Positions 25,726 through 40,700 of a stretch of DNA of 64,000 nt are shown here, in pieces. Source of the DNA: Taeniopygia guttata (lineage: Eukaryota > Chordata > Aves > Passeriformes > Estrildidae); contig NC_133027.1 in NCBI RefSeq assembly GCF_048771995.1, positions 7,312,001-7,376,000 on the forward strand, read 5' to 3'. The number at the start of each line of letters is the position of its first letter. The stretch's first letter is position 1. A program made the translations under genes and the position numbers. Below the pieces are notes generated by a model. That model had not been told where the DNA came from, did not search any database, and was given only the letters and a program-made list of their open reading frames with translations.

Positions 25726-28700
25726 CTATTTCCCAATCATTGCTTTAAGGTGTTCAAGTTCATGCTCTTCAGTGAAGTCTTCTACAATATGCAAAGCTCC
25801 AATTTTCACAAGCAGGAGAAGAACTTCTTTTGTTTCATCGCTATTTAAGAATTAAAAAACAAAAATTAAAAAATATAGCAGCACTTTCATTGACCTGTCT
25901 AAACTATAATTTTTGTTTCCTGACCTTGGCCGCTCTGATCATTAACAGCACCCAACATCAACTACCTCAAACTCTCACAGTAAACGCGGACTGCTCAAGT
26001 GCTCCTTCACATTAGAGTCTATCTTTTCCTTTTGATATATATATACATGACATGAGCATACTTTAAAGTGTCAAATATATGGTATTTAAGGAATTAAAAA
26101 AAATTTTAACAGAAAGTATTTGGGGAAGCACTTGAATCTCAGGACAGCCTCATCCATTACCTGTGGTTGTCCTTGTGTAGTGCACGGGCACATTGCAGCA
26201 AGTGCTGGCTGAAGTTCAGTAATTCAGGGAGAGTTGATCCACCCTTGAGATCTTGGAACCATCTTTCTGGGAGGCATGCAACCACCTGTTTACACAATAT
26301 TTGGAAAAAGTTTAGCAAGCATTTCAACATAACCAAGTCACATCATTTCTGACAGGAACCTTCTCGCAGGTTCAGTCATTATTAGTGCTTTTTCCTTCAA
26401 ATCAACACTGATTATCTGTCCAAGTAGTTACGCTTAAGAACATACAGACCAGTATTTGCTCTAAAATGCTCTTATGCAGCAAGGCTTTTAAAAGAAAAAA
26501 TTAAAATTTTAAATGTTTAAATTTTCTTTTCTTTAAATATTCCATCTTCAGTTTTGACCCTCTTCATGAAAAAAAAAAGGCTTTTAGCATACACCCTCTT
26601 CCAATGAACGTTATCTTTTACCTTATTACACTTTTCGATATTATCCGGCCCTAGTGGTGTGTTTAGGATGTTCAGGAGAAGGTAACGATTCAGCAACTTG
26701 CTCAGTCCCAAATCACGGACCTTGTCATCCTGGACAATCCCATCCCAAAGAACAACATTGGAGAGCAGCTGCAGTAATGAAGAGACAAAGAATCTGTAGA
26801 GCTGTTGGCCATAAGTGTGCAAAAACTGTTACAAGTTTCATAGAAGACACTCTTATCACTATAAATTATTACAATTGTAATTTTTGAGCATGGTGTAAGG
26901 CTGTGTTAGTGAAGGTAAAATACCTTGAAGTTAAGTTACCTGAAAATTAGCCTGCTCTGAGTCAAGGAGGAGGATAGCCAACATGAATAGCAGGAAAACT
27001 GAAATACTGTCTGGGATGTTTCCAGTGAAATGAACTTCAGAGAGGACAAACAGAACAAAATCAGCCCTATTTTCTCTACCTTAACAGCTGACCAAAACCG
27101 TCTTTCTTGAAATTTTGAACGTAGTGAGGAATTGTCTTCCACAGTGCTGGTCATGGGAAGAAAAAGAAAAAGTTAAAGATTATTTTTTGTTGTATTTAAA
27201 AGAAGGTAAACAGACATTGATGTCTACAGTATTTCATCTACATCTGTAGGGGAGAAAGGTAGAGGAACTAAAAAAAATACTAACTGAAGAGAGTCACAGG
27301 GTTAGCTTACCTTTTAGGATACAGAGGAATAAAGACATCTTCCTCTACAGATTTCTTCATTCTTAGGACAACAGTGTTCATCAAATCCTATTAAAAAAGA
27401 ATTATTAATGTGTCATTGGAAGCCTTCATATTCCATCTGTAACAACCTCAAAGGTTATTTACCTCATCCAGAGGTCTGATATCTTAGAGCTAAGTGCAGC
27501 TGCCATTTGTATATAACACACATTGAAACCCTGAATAAAAAATAGGAACAGCAGACAAATCACAGCTGTAATTATCTATAGGCTTAGCCTAGAGGGTTTT
27601 GCTATATCCCTAGGTGAGGCCTTTTTCTGCATATTATTAAAGTAGGAAAACTGTACAGATTAAAACCAAACTAAGTTATACACTCCATTAAAATATGTTA
27701 AATTCTATGTAAATAGTCACCATAGCTAGGATAGTATGCATTTTTGAGCAATGTGTTTTCAGGTGCCACAGACTGCCACCTACATTTATTTTTAAGCCTA
27801 TTTATTTATTTTAAGTTCTTGCTAAGATCAGTTGTATCATTTGACTTTAAGCCATGGTTTCAAAACAGCAAACTTTGGAAGGCATAAACATTTTCTTTAA
27901 AATATTTCTTTTCATACTCAGGGCCCAAATATCCATCTCATTTCACCACTTAATCCACCACATTTTCACTAGACAAACATCCTGCTTTACATCAGAATAA
28001 ACCAAGAATTAGGCTAAGAAGGGCTTACTTGAGTGACTGTGTATATAAAAGTAATTATTAAAGGATTGCTAGGATTACATAGTAGTTTTCCTCCTCACCA
28101 AATAACCAACTTTTGGGGATTCTCAAGTTTTAAAATTCTAGGTCTACTTTATAAATAAAAGCTTAAGGGATGCACCACTGAAGCCTTACTAGCATATAAA
28201 ATTAAGTGGGGCTATAGTGTAGCAATTTCCTTTGTTATGTTTATGGGAGGGGACCTCTCTTAGGTCTTATTGCAAAAAGTCAAAAAAATTTGAAGGACTC
28301 CCCATAAAAAAAAAATTCTCAGACATGCCGGAAGTTCTTGGCTCTGCTGCTTTATAGGCTTTACAGGCTCTTGGGCCTCTGCTAAACAGCTCCATTTCAC
28401 AGATAAATGCTCTCTGCATTAGAACAGTTAAGCTTGAGCTGGGAAAGCTAAGCACAATTTCCATATTGTGGAATAATGTGAAATAATATCCAATCAGATA
28501 AGAGTTCCTTATCACCACGTTCTGAAGCCTGGATTTTAAATCAATATACTGCTTCAAAATTGGAAAGATAATTAAATGCATATCATTGTTATTGCAGTGA
28601 ATGAAGATTAGATCTACAAACAGATTTTGGATAGATACAGACAGAATTTTTCTACAAACAGTAGCTAATTTCTGCCTCATTATCTCCATCAAGGACAAAA

Positions 28701-31700
28701 TCAAGAGAGCTGGAAGTTTAACTGTTAAATCATCTTAATATAGAGTGACAAAACAAAAAAGTAATCAGAACCAAACAACTTCAGGAGAATGTTCTCAGTG
28801 TCCACAGGAGCACACACAAAAGCACACAGTGGGTGAAGTTCCCCTTTCTTGGCATCACAGCTTTTACCTCTCTTGCTCGGCTGGACTCATTTTTGGAAAG
28901 GATTTGTTTGCCAAAGATGTTATTGCAAAGCTGTACAAGGTTCTTTGTCTGTGAAGTAGATAAAGGATCCCACACACTCTTCACAAATGCTGAAAAAAAT
29001 AGAATTTATTTCATTCATAATATGCAAGTTACTTATCTGCCCTAGTTTGAAGCCATTACAATGTAACAGAACTAAAAAGCTCAGCCTCTCACAATAATTT
29101 TGAAGAGGCTACTTCAACCTCACTCTGTGGAACTACACAATCATTACATCTTGGAGCACTGTGATATCACCAACATTATTTGATATTATCATTTTTTATT
29201 TAAGGTTTCATTGCATAGCTGCAGTGAACATTTTCAATACAATCTTACCATACCTGTAATTTTGGGAAGAACGGTTTTTTTAATCACTCTAGGCAAAACT
29301 TCTTTATCATGATTATCATGTCTTTTTGATTCAGGTATGTTTTCTGCATCACTGAATTCTTCTATAGCTCTGAACCAGGGCATCTCTTCCAACTCTGTAA
29401 AATTCTGCTGAAAGATTATTCCTGTTAGTTGTTCAGCTGGTCAGCATTAAGAGAAAAGCTCTATCCAGTAACACCCAAATTCCCACTTAATTTCAGATCC
29501 ACCCTCATCACTGAATGGGCCAAAACAGTAAAACTAGTTTTAAAGCTACAATTTAATGGGTGGCATTATTCAAGTGTTTTCAAAGAACCCAGGAGAAGAA
29601 CTGTTTTTACAGGAGATATGGCAAAAGGGGCTGGAGGTAAAAGAAATTGGGAAAGTTAAGATTCCACAACATACTTCAGGTTTTGACACAAACACAGCAG
29701 TTTTCTTAATTTCTAATGCACTGTGCTAGTTATAGAAAAAAAATCATTCTTCATATTAATACATCATACACACACATATAAAATTTTTAACAAAAATGTC
29801 ACCTGATGCACCCACCTCAAGAGGATTCCAACTTATTAACTGAACTCTGATCAATGGATTTAATAGCTTAGGCAGGCAGAAACTGATGTAAGCATCACAG
29901 TAAGAGTCAGGAAACTTCTCTTTCCATTCCTGGAATTTCAACAGGATTTTTCTGATGTCACAAAAATCTGCATGTACATCTTCAAAGATTTTCCTACTAT
30001 CCTCTAAAACGTTATCTATGGATAATATTTATTGGGAATAAAAAGAAACAATCACAGAACTTATTGAGGCATAAGCTGAAGAGTTTATGCATCTATAGGA
30101 GATATTTTAATGAGAATTGCATTTGTTATTTATCTTTGACACACCTGACACAGAAAGGTTTAGAAACAGCTCCCATAAAAACCCATTTTTAGAAAAAAAT
30201 GGTGTCAAAATGGTGTCAGAAGACCAAGAAAATTTAAGTTTCTTCATTATCTATTTCACAGATTTATATAACCACTATGTTTCAAACTTAGTTCCAGAAT
30301 GATAGAATTTCAGGCATGAAAACCCTTCTGCTGTTATAAGAAAAGCTATTATACCTTTCCCTCCTCCTCTTCATCCATTCACTCAAGAGAATTAAAACAC
30401 TGTAACCAATCTTTAATTCACACTCCAGCTTGTACAAAACATGCTGCAGCACTGCACTGAGTACCACCAGAACAGCTTTGGCATAATCTGTCAGAGCTAA
30501 CCTCTAGGTTAAAAAGCCATGTATAGTGCTGCCACCACAAGAAATCTACAACCATTCATTCATTCTTCCCAAGTCATTAGTCAGAACTGCCTGAGTGCAT
30601 TTTTTTCTACAGTGTGCAAATAAAAATATGGAACTCAATTGAGGTAGTCCTCTACTTTTCTTTAAAAAAATAATAAAAGAAGTATCAACAAGAGATCTTG
30701 TTCTAGGACATCACATTAGGACTGTCACCAACCTTTGCTCTTCTGGAACTCGTCCACCTCTGTGGGAGTCAATTCCTCATCACTCGACAAGCCCTCGTGG
30801 TGATCTCCTTCTCCTGACTGCTCCCGCGCCTGCCGCCTGCAAGTCCTACATTTTGGAATGAGCTCAGATGAGTTATCCTCTCCTGTGTGTGCAGGAGAAA
30901 GCTTAAAGAAAATAATTCAACTTCAAAAAATGTACTTAAAACAAGCTGTCAGAACAACAGCCTAAGGAAAGGCAATGGGGGAGCAACAGTGACTACAGAA
31001 CCAAAAGAACTCCTCAACTGTGGAAAAGGGAGGGGATTTGGCAACTGACATCCAAGAGCTTAGAGTAACATCTCTGATGAGCCATGCAATAACCTTCCCT
31101 TCACCTCATTACTACTGATGAGGCTAACAACTCATCCCACCTGCAACACTGAGCATCTGGTGTTGAATTGGATCCTGTCTGACAGTTTAGTGTGAGTTTA
31201 CTGAGCTCTCAGACTGTCCGATCAGTCCTGGATTTCGTTCAACAACCTACAGGAAAAAGGTGATAGCACTCATGTGGCAGTGGGGTTCTAAAAGCTATTG
31301 TTGTGGCATCAAGAGAAACAGGCTGCAAAATCAATGGCTTGAATTTCTACCACAGGAAAATTATACATGATAGGGAAGTGATGTTGCATAAATACTTTTA
31401 AACAGTTATTCACATCAATTAGCATTAAAAGTTAACTGCTTTGAGAGGAAGTTGTTATTATTACACCACTTTTCCTCCAGTAAAATTTCAAGGTACTTGC
31501 TTGTCGCCCTGTTCTTTTAAAAGTTTTAAAGTTCTTTTTAAAGTTGTCTATGCCTTCTGATGTTTACATATTTCTACTGGAGTTCTCACACACTGTTCAT
31601 CTAAATAATGATTGTTTTGCATTCTTCTTTGTGGGAGGAGAGACTTGATGAACTGTTGGTTTGGCCAGTATGGTTGGAGAGGTGGCAATTTCATCCTCCA

Positions 31701-34700
31701 ATCCACTGTCATTTTTGGAATTCTGTATATTGCAAGGTCAGAAATAAAAGTTACTTCCTTTTCTTCTTTTGTATCTTGGAGCGAGTGCGTGAGTTATTTC
31801 GTGTCATAGTGCAACGCTGCTTTTAAGACTTGAGGTACCACTGCAACTATAAAACTTTCAAAGCTCCCAATTATATAAAAAAACTTGGTACCGATCTCTG
31901 AACACTGTAACATCCAAAATGTAGCATTTTTCTGACCTACACTGATAGTAGACCTGGAGTTAGAGGTTGATTTGCTTCACTCACCACTGCCTCTCCAGCA
32001 GAAACATTTCTGCCCAGTTTTGCTATTTCTACAGTAATACAGAAATAGATTTCTGTAGAAGTTAATAATATTAATTAAAATAGGAAGAAAAAAGCTCCCC
32101 TCATAGTTTTGTCTCACTTAAGACTTTTAAATTTAAAATATCCAGCTCTATTAGCATTCACGTTCAAATCAATATGAAGAGAATGATAGTAACATATAGA
32201 TGGCTTCCATGTCCTTCAAGTTTTGGAAAGCAAATACTGAGATATTTTTAGTGTAATCTAATTTAGTAATCCTACAGGTTTACATTCATGACTGCAGGAA
32301 TAACAGAAAGTCAGTGCACAACACATTTATCAGAGTTAAGTGCACCTCTGTGTAAGAGTTACCTTCGATGCTCACACATTTTCAGAATCTGTGTCTTCTC
32401 ATCACCTTCCAATTTGCTTTCCATTGGTTTGTCATTCCCACCTATAAGACAGAAACAGCCAAAAATAAAGTGGTATGTTTTTAAAGTTCCTGTTTTATTT
32501 TCAAACAGGAAACAAAGAATCTCCTTCTATTGCTTTGTTAGGTTTTTTTTTTTTAATTTGGAAATAGTCAACAAAAGAACAAACCTATTCAAAACTCTAA
32601 CAGTATCCAGAGTAAGTCAGAGTAAATTCCTTGTAGCACTAATGACTGGCTGATGCACAAAACATGCCAAAGAGAAAGGGTGTACTACTACTGAAGTACA
32701 TGTAAGAAAAAACAGCCTTTCAACTATACTAAATATAATTAGGAACATAAAAAACAATGCTATGTGCTGCTAAACATGTAAGTGCAGTCTCATTTGTAAT
32801 GAGCTGGAGGTAAAATCTTTTAATAGCAACTCTTGCCACGGCATTACCCTTTTCTCCTTACACCTGCTGTCAGTTTGCCACCCCATTTTACAAAACCATC
32901 CAGTCTGTTACTTTCTCTCATAAGCAGTTTATCCCCTCAAGTGAGAAGACTGAACCCATATGATTTAGTATTTACCAGGATCCAGTGCATCTGCCCTCCA
33001 TCTGTTCCCAGCAGCTCCAAGCATATTGCTCTCAGCTTTGCCTGAACAGTTTTGGAGGTTTGGTTTTGGAGGTCTGGTTTGTTTGGGCTTTTTAAATAGC
33101 AGCAGCTAGAGATTCACACAGCACATAAACAATACCTTGGTGAATAAAGAAAATACAAGCTGAGAAAACTGTGCTATTTTTTCATACAGTGACTGAAACA
33201 CAGTTTTCTTTTAGATAAAACCCTTACACAGTGTAGCTTCTCTCTTCATGCTCTGCAACATGGGTGTCATCTCCTGGTTTGAAATCTCCAATCTGGGCAC
33301 ACACATAGCCTTACAGACACCCTCAGGTAAGTGTGATATTGCCAATTACACACTCAGCTTTTTCAGATATTTACAGAATTCAACAATAAGCAAGCTTTCT
33401 GCAACTTGAGACCTACTGGAAAACTGACTCCCATTTTTCTTTTTAAATATTGATGAGAAAATGAACAATTAAAAATTGACAAGGTACTTGGTCATGCCAT
33501 ATTCAGAGAAATTAAACCAGAGAAAAACAGTATCATAAGCATTACTCAGCTAAGAATTTCAAATGAGGTGCAGTAGAACACACCTACTGACAATGGGAAG
33601 GGGAAAGGAGATCAAAAGTCGAAATTAAAATCTTAACCCAAAAATGAACTGTATTTCTGCTCAAAGACAAGTTATTTTCTCACTGAAAAATTTGAACTTT
33701 GTACTGACTTGTCACACGCTGAATATAAGCAGATTCATTTTTCAGCTCCTCTTGCCTTCGCTTCGCTACTCTCACGGCTCGTTGCTGAAGAAGGGCATGC
33801 ACAGCCCATTCCAGTTCATTTATGTCCTTCAGCTGCAATACAGCAAACACTAATCAGGCTTTCAATTCATTTAAATCTCACAAGAATGAGCAAAAATTAA
33901 TTTCCACAGGTTTTTTGTACAACTGTAAAATTAGAACAGAAGTGTCATAGGTTGACAAGTTCCTGGTCATGGGAGTTCTTCAGGCTGAAAACACAAACAT
34001 GTTACATATCAAGGACTAAGACTTCATACAAAAGCGCTCACCAGGACACCACTGGTGTCTCTTGTTTTATTGCAGCTTGCTTTTGAGGCACTAGTTATTG
34101 AAGAAAATGTATTCACTAAGTAACATTTCTTCTCTTTAGAGTTACCTGAAGAAATCCAAAACTGCACAGGGACACTAAATTAAAATTAAATATGATTCTG
34201 ATAGAAATGATTTTTAACTGGGTGGTATCTCTCATTTTTGACTGACAGAATACACCTTTATCATCTTTAAAAAAAAAATTGGAAAATATACATACCTTTT
34301 CATTCAAACAGTTTATCAAGTTTTCTACATATGTTTTCATGGTCCTGTAGAATTTGTAATTCAGAGCTGCATCTGAAGAGTTCTCCAACTCCTGGACAGA
34401 CATCTTTGAGCTCTCAATATCCTCCATATATTTTTCATACTCTCTCTGGTGGGCACGGTGCACATCCTGTAAGGATGTTATCCTAAAAGAAAGAAACCCA
34501 GACAATCAGAACTATTGCCAACTTAACAGCTGATGCACTCCAAAACATTTTTCCCATTATAATCACATACAAAATCTTTGCCTGTGCTAATAATAGCACT
34601 TGCATTTGACCTGAGCAGCACTGAAAGATTTACCCATGCCAACATTTACAGAAGCACAAACATCATGCTTTGGCAACCCAAATGTCATTTATGTGGTGCT

Positions 34701-37700
34701 GGTTTTGAAAGCACCAGCACCACAGATATTTTACCTGAGCTCCTCAATACACCACACTTTCCGAAAACATAAAAGCCAAAATTACACAGTACCCCATTAT
34801 TAAATAGATTCTACCCAATGTAATCTGGTAAAAACTACAGTTCACATCAGCATGTCCATACCAGTTAACAAGTTGCATGGACAGAAGTACCTGCAAGCAT
34901 TCACAATGTGCTCACTATTAAATACAAACCAACTGACAATTCTTATTATTGTGTGATAAACACACAATACATATGTCTACAGCTGTCTCTACTAGACAGG
35001 TAGCACACAAACATTTACATATATTACAACTCTGCTTCCTCTCTTTTTTACACCTTCCTTCCTTATATATCCCTATGTGTTTACTCAGTTTGAGCAGGTC
35101 TAGAACAGAATCAAGGCACAGACCACAATTTAGCTCATCTCCCTGAACTGAACAATTCCCAAAGAAAATAGCTGAACTAAGCTATTGTGTTCTACTGTAC
35201 TACAAATTAAAAAGAAAAAATATTAATCTATTTCAGCACTTAATATATTAAAAACATCTACAAACAAAACAGATTTTGTTTTGTTTGTACACCAAACTGG
35301 TTCCCCTTCCCCTTCTTGCTGTTTTCCAGACAAGTTTCCCACTCTTGACAGCTGAATTCTTATGTTTTCTTATTTGATTCTATTCATAAATTGCTGCTCA
35401 GTTAACTCAATTCCCTTCAGATGACTAAAGCTAAGAAAGCATACAATTCCACAAAAATATTTAGTCCAACTTAGTTTCACTTCTCTAAATAAACACGGCA
35501 GGGATGGTCTGTACAAAGCAAAGATTACACTGAGAGAGCCTGGTAAAAGTTCACAGCACAATTTATGTTTCACTTGTATTAAGTTACTTGTCTAAACTTA
35601 TCTTAACAGCTGCTTCCCAGTGCTGGGAGGGATGACAGGGGATGGCTTACCTTGAGATGCCTGACCCCAGCTGTCCTTCCCACACACCCTCTAGGAGGTT
35701 CCCATGTCCAACCCAGGACACTTCAGCTGCCCACACAGCACTGAGCTGCTCAAGACAAGTCACAGCCTGGCACACAACTAAAGAAAAAGATCCAGGCACG
35801 TTCTGAACAGGCTGTAGAGAACTTAGGTTGCTTTAGGAAATACTGGGCTATTTTTACAGCTGGTATAAGAACTACCATTGGAGGACTGTGTTGGGGAAGA
35901 TGAAACAGGAAAGCCTTATAAATATGATTGGATTGGGAGTGCCAGTTCCACCTGCCCCCAGTGAAGTTCTGCTTTCAGGGTAAATGTAACATCAAGAACT
36001 GCCAGTAACCATAAAAATCTGCTGCCAAATAAGTGAATTTACTTTCTAACGTTCAAGTTGACAGACACATTCTTAAAAAGTCCAAATGCTCCCCTGAAAT
36101 AAAGCATTGCTACATAAAGCAAAAAACCTGTAGGACTCCATTAGACATCATTACACTTGAAAACAACCCAAAAAAAAGCTCAACACTCTGGAAAAAACAG
36201 TAACACTTCAGAGCTGTTGTCTCATTCTGTGACAAAAACTCAGACAACTCGTAAGTTAAGGAGTTACCTTTCAGTCAATCTCTTCTTCACAATTTCCAAA
36301 TTCACAGGTGGTAGAGAAACAGAGGTATCAAACTTGGGTTTGGTTGGTTGGTATTTATGCACAGGAGCATCATCACAAATTTCCTACAAGAATTGTCAAA
36401 TTTTAATACACCATTTACACAGTTGCTCTCTTTGCAACTCTACAGATCAACGAAACATCATCTGAATACTAGACATCTGATACAAAAATACATATTTCAA
36501 TCACAAAAAAATCTAGACAAAACCCAATCAATTCAAACATTAAATCCATAACTCACAAGGTCTACAGCTATAAATTGCTGCTGTTTCCTGAAGAGTAGAA
36601 TTAACTTTTTCATAAGCAGTGGAACGTGAGGACCTAACATCATACTGGATTTGAAAACGAGTCTCAGAAAGATGAAACTTTTTCTTTTTCCTCTACTCCC
36701 CAAATTGGAAAAATTTCTACAACTGTCAATTCCAACTTCAATAAAGAGCTGGTTATTCAGATACTCCTAAGTCTGACCCAGAGTAAGTGATCCAAGCCAG
36801 AACCAAAACTTCCAGCACTTATCAGAATATAGCTTATTTTTACCAATTACTTACTGAGGAAAAGACAGCATTCTGCTGAACTGTGAAGAGAGCTCTCAGA
36901 TTGCCACTCAACAGAAATTTAGCAAAATTAAAGAATAATTTTTGTTTTGCAACTTTGCAACATTTGTATCATTTGTATACTCTTCCTTTCAAGATCCCTT
37001 GCATGGCAGCAAAAAAATCAGAGTTCAGCACCTTGTGATTTCTTATAACAACAGGACCTGCCTTTGGGGCTGACATCATCACACTCCTCAACAGCCAGAG
37101 ATTAAAGATTTTTGTTATCATCTTCCCATATTTCTAATCATCTTTCCCTGAAGAATCAAGGAATAACTTCCTAAACTCTTCCCTAATGAGAGGGTAGAAC
37201 AGAGATACAACAGTACTCCAAACAAGCTCTCTTGCCTATAAGCATAAAGTAACTTAAAATGGTTAGGAAAGCATATGTCACCTGAGAGAGTTTAACAGCT
37301 TTCTTTATTTGCTGTTCTTCCCACTTGGCTTCATCGTCACTTGATGCATCACCCAGAGACACTGGAAGTTAAAACAACTGTGATTAGATCTAACTACACC
37401 CTTTATTTTTTCCCCTCTCGTTTTCTCCTCCTTCTAAAGCAACAATGGGTCTCCCAGCCAATACTGAGAAGTGATACACACAAAAAACAGCAGATGAAAA
37501 ACCTGAAGATGGAGGACTGCAAAACTGAAAGGGAAGGAACTTGGAAAAGGCTACTGGGATTTGTAGGATTCACTCTAACATTAATTTCCCCAACTGTTTC
37601 TCAAACAACTACTACTGCAGTAAGAGGCACACAAACATCTTGGTTTTATGTCTCAAAGCAAAGTTTACATGCATAATACATGTAAACAAGAGTATAAGTA

Positions 37701-40700
37701 TAGACTATGACATTACACCCAACAAACCCTTGAGTAGTCCAGAACATACATTCAACTACAGACACAAAAACATCTCATTAGCATTAATTTGAATGGCAGA
37801 TTCTGTTCATAGTTATGCATTCCTTATAGCCCTTATTCAAATACTAAAGTAAACCCGTGCTTCATAAACAACATTATAAGCAGCTCCAAGGGAATTAAAA
37901 AAAAAAAAGCCAGTTATGTTTTGCATGTAGTAGGTTTGTTTATTTCTGTTTGTTTGTTTTTCATTTTTTTGAATTTATAATGCCAGTGCAGGAAGATCAC
38001 TTAGAAGACCAGACCAGAAGCAGGAGGCAAGACTTACAGTAACTTTATTCACTGTAAATGTGCCTTTTACAAGGCCTTTTTTTTTTCCAGTCAACAAGGC
38101 CAAAAATAATTTTGCAAACATTTCTCGAAGTATCCTGCAGCACCACAAGTGAGACCTTAACCAGTTTTATGACCCATATAAACCTCAAGCACCAACTGTA
38201 CAGCCTTTTTCCAAGAGCCCTGAGGAGCAAAGCCTCACTCCTTACTGGACAAGTCTCACATGCTCCAGGGACTAAAACAAAACCTCAGGGAGAAACACCA
38301 CAAACTCACCCATGTCTTCAGTCATCCTCTGCCTAAGAGTTCTCATTTTAGGAGCAAAATCGAGATGCTTTGTTTCAGACTCATCTTCACTCTCTAAATC
38401 ACTGCTTCCTCTTCTCTGAAGGACCTGAGGACTGTTTGAAACATCCAGGGCAAGATAATCAGCCTCTGTCCTGGCTAAGTGACGCTTCCGCCGAGCAGCC
38501 TCAACGTGAGCTGCACTGGGGATATTGCCTGCATCAAAGAGAGAGAAAATCTAAGGAAAAGACTAAAAGCAACACTCTGTATCTAATGCAAATCATCACC
38601 ACTGTTCAGCATCACTGTACAACTATGGATAGAGAACATAAGATGGTTTTCTACAATGGTTGCCACGTAGAATATAAGGAGATGAAAAAGTGGCTCTCAG
38701 TCTCAAAGTGAGGTTTTATTTTCACCTCATGAAGGGAACTGTGCATCACTAAAGAGCAATTTTCTGCTGCCTTTCTTCTATAACCAGGGCTTATAATTTC
38801 TGCTCCATTCCCAAAATTAGCACAGAAAGACAACAAATGTTTGCAACTAAAAATGAGGGGGAACCACTATTCTTACAAAAGGGTAGCCCTGACTCAGGAT
38901 AAACAGATGCCCATACCTTAGGTATGGAACTCGTCTTACCTAACTTGCCATGTACTTCAAACACAAAATGTTCTAAAATAGCTTAAAAAAAGCCAGGGAA
39001 CTAACCCGGTGATAAATCATTCTTCCTCTGTGGAGAGCTGGATTCATTGTCAGAGTCTGAGCTGTTGTAATCTTCATTCAGTGAAGAATAAGTTTCATCC
39101 TCATTGTCCTCATCCTGTTCATGAGTATCTTTGGTGTTGCCAACTCCAGGCTCCAACTGACAGATTTCTTAATTATAGGGGAAAAAAAGTATGATCCATT
39201 ATTTCAGCTGCTGGAATATGATGTGCCATAACTGGTTACCCGAAATTATTTACACCTTGCTGCAGCAAAGACTGGTCACTTGTCTATTTCCAGCTGTTCA
39301 AATAAAAACATGTCAAATTGTAACATTCCAAGACAGTCATTTACAAGACAATTCTTGTATTGAATAAAAGCATCTTTGGTGATGCTTCCCATAGAAAGAC
39401 TACAAGTCCTTCTGAGACACAGAGTGTATTTACATGTACAAAAGCAATGAGATCAGCTCTCAGATAACAACTAATAATATTCTGATTGTTCACAGCATAT
39501 TTGGATTCTTGACTTGAAAAACTGCATTTAGAAAGCACTTTTTTAAAAGCATTAACAACGAGGGCACTCTTAAACTATAAACATTTATATCTATCTTGTC
39601 TCCAGTTATTATCAAATCCTTTAAAAGTATTGATTTCTCTTCATCTGCCACTACAGTTTCAGTAAATCATAAGATTACTGAACAATAGAATGTACCACCT
39701 TCTATAAGAATATGATACACTTTTATAAGAAGTTGCTAAGAAAATTTACTATCTCAGCTGAATCACAACCTCAAAGGGAATTCTTGCCCAATCTCAATCT
39801 AATTTATTTTTATCTAACATTAGCAAATATGGTTTATCTGTGAATTGACAGAGGTGTCAAATTAAGAGAACTTTTAGATTAATTTCTTTCTAAAACACAC
39901 AAACTCCAAATATTCCAATAGGAAACTTACCACAGAATGGTTTGGGTTGGAAGGCACCTTAAAGATCTAGTTCCAATTCGCCTGCCATGGGCAGGGACAT
40001 CTTCAACTAGCCTAGGTGCTCACAGCCTCACCCAACCTGGCCTTGAAAACTTCCAGGGATAGGGAGTCCAAAGCCTCTCTGGGCAACTGACTGTATTTCA
40101 ATGAAAGTAGGGATACTACCAGAATAACCAAGGTTATTGACTGCATTCAATTAAAACACTTAAATGCTGTAAGAGCACACAATTTAATAATGTTTACATT
40201 AAGTTTCATCAGACAAAATGCTACTAAGCTCACATTTTCCCTCAATGCCAATACTCAGATAAACTGCATTCTGACAGCAATAAGCAGTGGACACCTGGCC
40301 CATAGTTTGAAACATATGATGCTGAAGTACAAACTTAGCAAAAGTTTGTTAACTTTGATGTAGTACATGGTTCTGCATAATCAGGTTTTCTCAAGAACAG
40401 CCTCCAAGTTCTGATAATCTTTTACCAAGGTCAAACTGAAAATAATTTCAGCACAAATACATTACAATTATAAACCTGTACACTAACATTGTAAGTATAA
40501 TTCTGAGTTCAATTAACAAGCAAAAAAAAATCTAACAGCAGTATTTTTACACCACTCTTCACATATTTCATAAAATATTTAACTAAAAGAAGTACTTACT
40601 TTTGCTTTCTTCAGCTTCTGTCTGTGCAGGCAGTAAGCTTTCCTTCTTTTTAATTCTAAAGGTTACTTCGTTGAAGGATGGCTTTTTAATTTTAAAAAAC

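Noticed and set aside
33245-33310. Possible extra GCFC2 exon (reads [15 protein letters not shown] on the minus strand)
   Set aside because: Exons 8 and 9 join exactly in frame without it, giving VTSGNDK in place of the human STSGN region, and it does not match the family at this point.
35580-35820. GC-richer patch in GCFC2 intron 6 suspected to be a repeat fragment
   Set aside because: No CR1, SINE or LTR landmark could be matched with confidence.
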